A DNA stretch of 32,987 nucleotides, taken from positions 1 through 32,987 of the IMG/VR virus record IMGVR_UViG_3300021092_000116. The stretch is one strand, 5' to 3'. Shown one piece after another: positions 31,077-32,987 of this stretch. The translations under genes were made by a program, and so were the position numbers. The stretch is from a virus. The notes beneath the pieces are model-generated. The model was not told the origin of the DNA and did not search any database. It saw nothing but the letters and a program-made list of their open reading frames with translations. The stretch's first letter is position 1. Each line of letters begins with the position of its first letter.

Positions 31077-32951
31077 TTATCTCAATTCTCTCAAGTCAAA
31101 TGTTCTAACTCCATCAACTGTGATACGTCCGTAGAAACGGTTGTTAACCATTTTCTTAGCGTAACGTGTCATAATACCTTTGATAGGTGTAAAGTTGAAT
31201 GGGTTGTACATTGTAGGTGTCAATTGTAGAGGTACATACGGTGCGTAGATGTAACCTGTGTCTAACAATGATGTTCCTTTGTGACCTACCAACACTTGGT
31301 TTGGTGGGAAGTAAGGATCACGATAAACTTGGTAACGTCCTGATAACGTACCTACTCTTTCGATACCCATGTTGTATTGATCTTGCTCAGGAGCCGCGTT
31401 AGATACGTGGAAGTATTCTAAGTCGTCAAAAATAGCTGAAATCTCAGAAGATACAACGATCCAGTTAGCACCACCTCTCAAAGTAGATTTGTGGATTTGT
31501 GCTGACAATTGGTTGATTGCTGTAATCAAAGTTTGGTTCCAGTCTTTTTGAGTGTAAGAAGTGGTATCACCAATTCTTCTCCATCCGTTGTAATCCCAAC
31601 GTAAGTTCCAAGCCGCACCTTTACGTAAGTCACGTAAAATTTCACGGTCGATCTCAGCTGCCACTTGTTCTGACAACAATGCTGTCAATTCAGCCTCAGC
31701 GTCGATGTTATGGAATGCCGCAACGTCTTGAGCTAATTCAGGAGACCATTGTGCTCTTAGTTTTCTTTCTGTAACAGATACAGTTACTGACTCAAGGTCA
31801 AAAGAAACCTCACCAATTTTGTCTTCGAATTCCATTTCTTCGTAACGTCTCCAAGTTGCTTGGAATGATGTACCTGAAGTAAGGGCTGTAAGAGTTACAC
31901 CTGTGTAACCATCTAATGAAGTATCACCACAGTCAGGACATGCTGGACAAGAAAGGTCTACTTCAAGATAGATACAACCTTGTGAGTCACAAATATCCCA
32001 ATAGTTTCCACCGTTTCCTGTGTTGTTATTATAAGTCGCAGGGTAAGTCAAGTTATTGAAGTTGGTTTGTGTTTGTTGTCCGTATTGAACGATACCTTTA
32101 CCGTAGATTTGAGTCACAACTCTGAAAAGAAGTGGTCCAGAACCTACAGGACATGGTGAATTAGGGGCTTGTACAAAACCTGCAAATTTTGTGATAACTA
32201 AGTCAGAAAGGAAAGATTCTGTGTCCATTTCTTGACCGTCAGGTCCGATAAGTTTACCAGCACCTGTAGAAGTAAATCCACAAAGTTTCATTAAGATTTT
32301 TCTTACGTTTGGTCCTACATATACAGGATCATCATCAAGAGCGTCAACTAACTCTCCGTTTACCCATTTTTGTACTGAAGTTTCAGTAGTACAAGCCGTC
32401 CATCTACCTTTTGAGTAGTCGAATAATCCTGGAGGATCTAAAGCCGCTTCATTACCTTCGTAGAATAAATCGTAAAGATTTTTTCCGTAAGGGTAATTAG
32501 GTGAAGGTGCTCCTGGATAACCTGAGTTAGGTGTTTGATTAGCAGCCGCATTGGGTGCTCCGTAAGGTGCGTAGTGTTCTCCACCACCATCATTTTGTAC
32601 GTCGTTAGCGTATCCTTGGATACGTGGTACGAAGTAGAACAATTTACCGATTGGTAAGTTCATTGCTTGTACAGAAACGATATCGTTAGCCAACAATTTA
32701 GAGAATACACGTCTTACGATCGGGAAAACAACTGTTTCGAACGCTCCGTTTGAAGATCCGTCAGAAGTTGCTTCGTTGATTAAGTAAGAAGCTTGGTTCT
32801 CATATAATTGAGCCACGTTTTCTTTCAAGTGACCTCTTAGACCATCTAAAAAGCCTAATCTGTCCCATTTGTTAATAGTGTCTTCTTTGATAACTTTAAG
32901 GTGCTTAAGACCGATGTTACCAACAAGACCTGATTCTAATAATGCTCCCAT
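31077..32951 (-). CDS. Major capsid protein, T4 gp23-like
   Basis: 624 residues (T4 gp23 has 521). Hallmarks are FPIVRRVFSKLLAND (76-90), SVTERKLRAQWSPELAQDV, HNIDAEAELTALLSEQ, EIDREILRDL and the C-terminal MTRYAKKMVNNRFYGRI. Residues 1-60 form a helical propeptide ending LINE|ATSDGS. Cleavage after E60 fits the T4 prohead protease rule and lies near T4's E65. An extra central part includes a Pro/Asn/Gly-rich run and a Cys-rich segment (CPACPDCGD), probably a surface insertion. Arg codons include many CGT, unlike most neighbours, as expected for a highly expressed gene. The start is preceded by an A-rich stretch; its promoter lies outside the window. Confidence 0.93.
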   Translation of the reverse strand: MGALLESGLVGNIGLKHLKVIKEDTINKWDRLGFLDGLRGHLKENVAQLYENQASYLINEATSDGSSNGAFETVVFPIVRRVFSKLLANDIVSVQAMNLPIGKLFYFVPRIQGYANDVQNDGGGEHYAPYGAPNAAANQTPNSGYPGAPSPNYPYGKNLYDLFYEGNEAALDPPGLFDYSKGRWTACTTETSVQKWVNGELVDALDDDPVYVGPNVRKILMKLCGFTSTGAGKLIGPDGQEMDTESFLSDLVITKFAGFVQAPNSPCPVGSGPLLFRVVTQIYGKGIVQYGQQTQTNFNNLTYPATYNNNTGNGGNYWDICDSQGCIYLEVDLSCPACPDCGDTSLDGYTGVTLTALTSGTSFQATWRRYEEMEFEDKIGEVSFDLESVTVSVTERKLRAQWSPELAQDVAAFHNIDAEAELTALLSEQVAAEIDREILRDLRKGAAWNLRWDYNGWRRIGDTTSYTQKDWNQTLITAINQLSAQIHKSTLRGGANWIVVSSEISAIFDDLEYFHVSNAAPEQDQYNMGIERVGTLSGRYQVYRDPYFPPNQVLVGHKGTSLLDTGYIYAPYVPLQLTPTMYNPFNFTPIKGIMTRYAKKMVNNRFYGRITVDGVRTFDLRELR

Positions 32952-32987
32952 TTTTTTGTTTTTTTCTTTTTATTGTTTATTTTAGTT

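Noticed and set aside
1-32987. tRNA genes, insertion sequences, attachment sites, replication origin
   Set aside because: None recognised on reading; intergenic gaps are short and were inspected individually.

Overview
The window is AT-rich phage DNA, almost fully coding. It appears to come from a large T4-like myovirus of a Bacteroidetes (Flavobacteriia-like) host. The T4-like assignment rests on a gp23-type major capsid protein at the right edge, a gp55-like sigma factor, a protein with the gp5-type OB-fold start used in baseplate hubs, and TATAAATA late-promoter-like boxes. The host guess rests on three things: start codons preceded by A-rich stretches instead of Shine-Dalgarno sequences, TAnnTTTG-type promoter boxes, and a small lipoprotein of Bacteroidetes style. 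No database search was possible, so names rest on motifs recognised by eye.

Layout. (1) 1-6888, minus strand: two very large surface proteins. One is a 1245-residue Cys-rich, Pro-Thr-linker adhesin. The other is a collagen-like fibre with about 290 unbroken Gly-X-Y triplets that runs off the left edge. (2) 6888-6941: face-to-face late-type promoters. (3) 6941-9585, plus strand: five small virion-associated genes, including a stand-alone WYL-domain protein whose N-terminus looks like a T4 capsid-targeting peptide; the block ends at a clear terminator. (4) 9668-20096: a tightly packed operon with five clear glycosyltransferase genes (one encoding two domains), a sixth possible one, and two methyltransferases. 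These are interleaved with a PolB-type exonuclease, dUTPase, PhoH ATPase, a HAD-like protein and small unknowns. (5) 20096-28328: late sigma factor, then baseplate/tail and small Cys-rich adhesin-like genes. Two of the latter end in a perfectly repeated 78-bp segment. (6) 28398-29083: a two-gene unit behind a host-type promoter, encoding an unknown protein and a lipoprotein. (7) 29080-30753, minus strand: a modular basic protein with repeated prohead-protease-like sites. (8) 30798-31028: a small gene, followed by a bidirectional terminator. (9) 31077-32951, minus strand: the major capsid protein.

How the parts may work together (inference). The sigma factor would drive late genes from TATAAATA promoters. 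The glycosyltransferases and methyltransferases may decorate the Thr/Ser/Asn-rich collagen-like fibre and Pro-Thr linkers. Several proteins share short helices ending in [I/L]-x-E, which is the T4 prohead protease rule, and this suggests a set of capsid-packaged, processed proteins. The WYL protein is the most interesting candidate for a protein injected into the host. The lipoprotein pair resembles a lysogenic-conversion or superinfection-exclusion cargo unit. No tRNA, CRISPR array or insertion sequence was recognised, and no gene-free stretch exceeds 300 bases.
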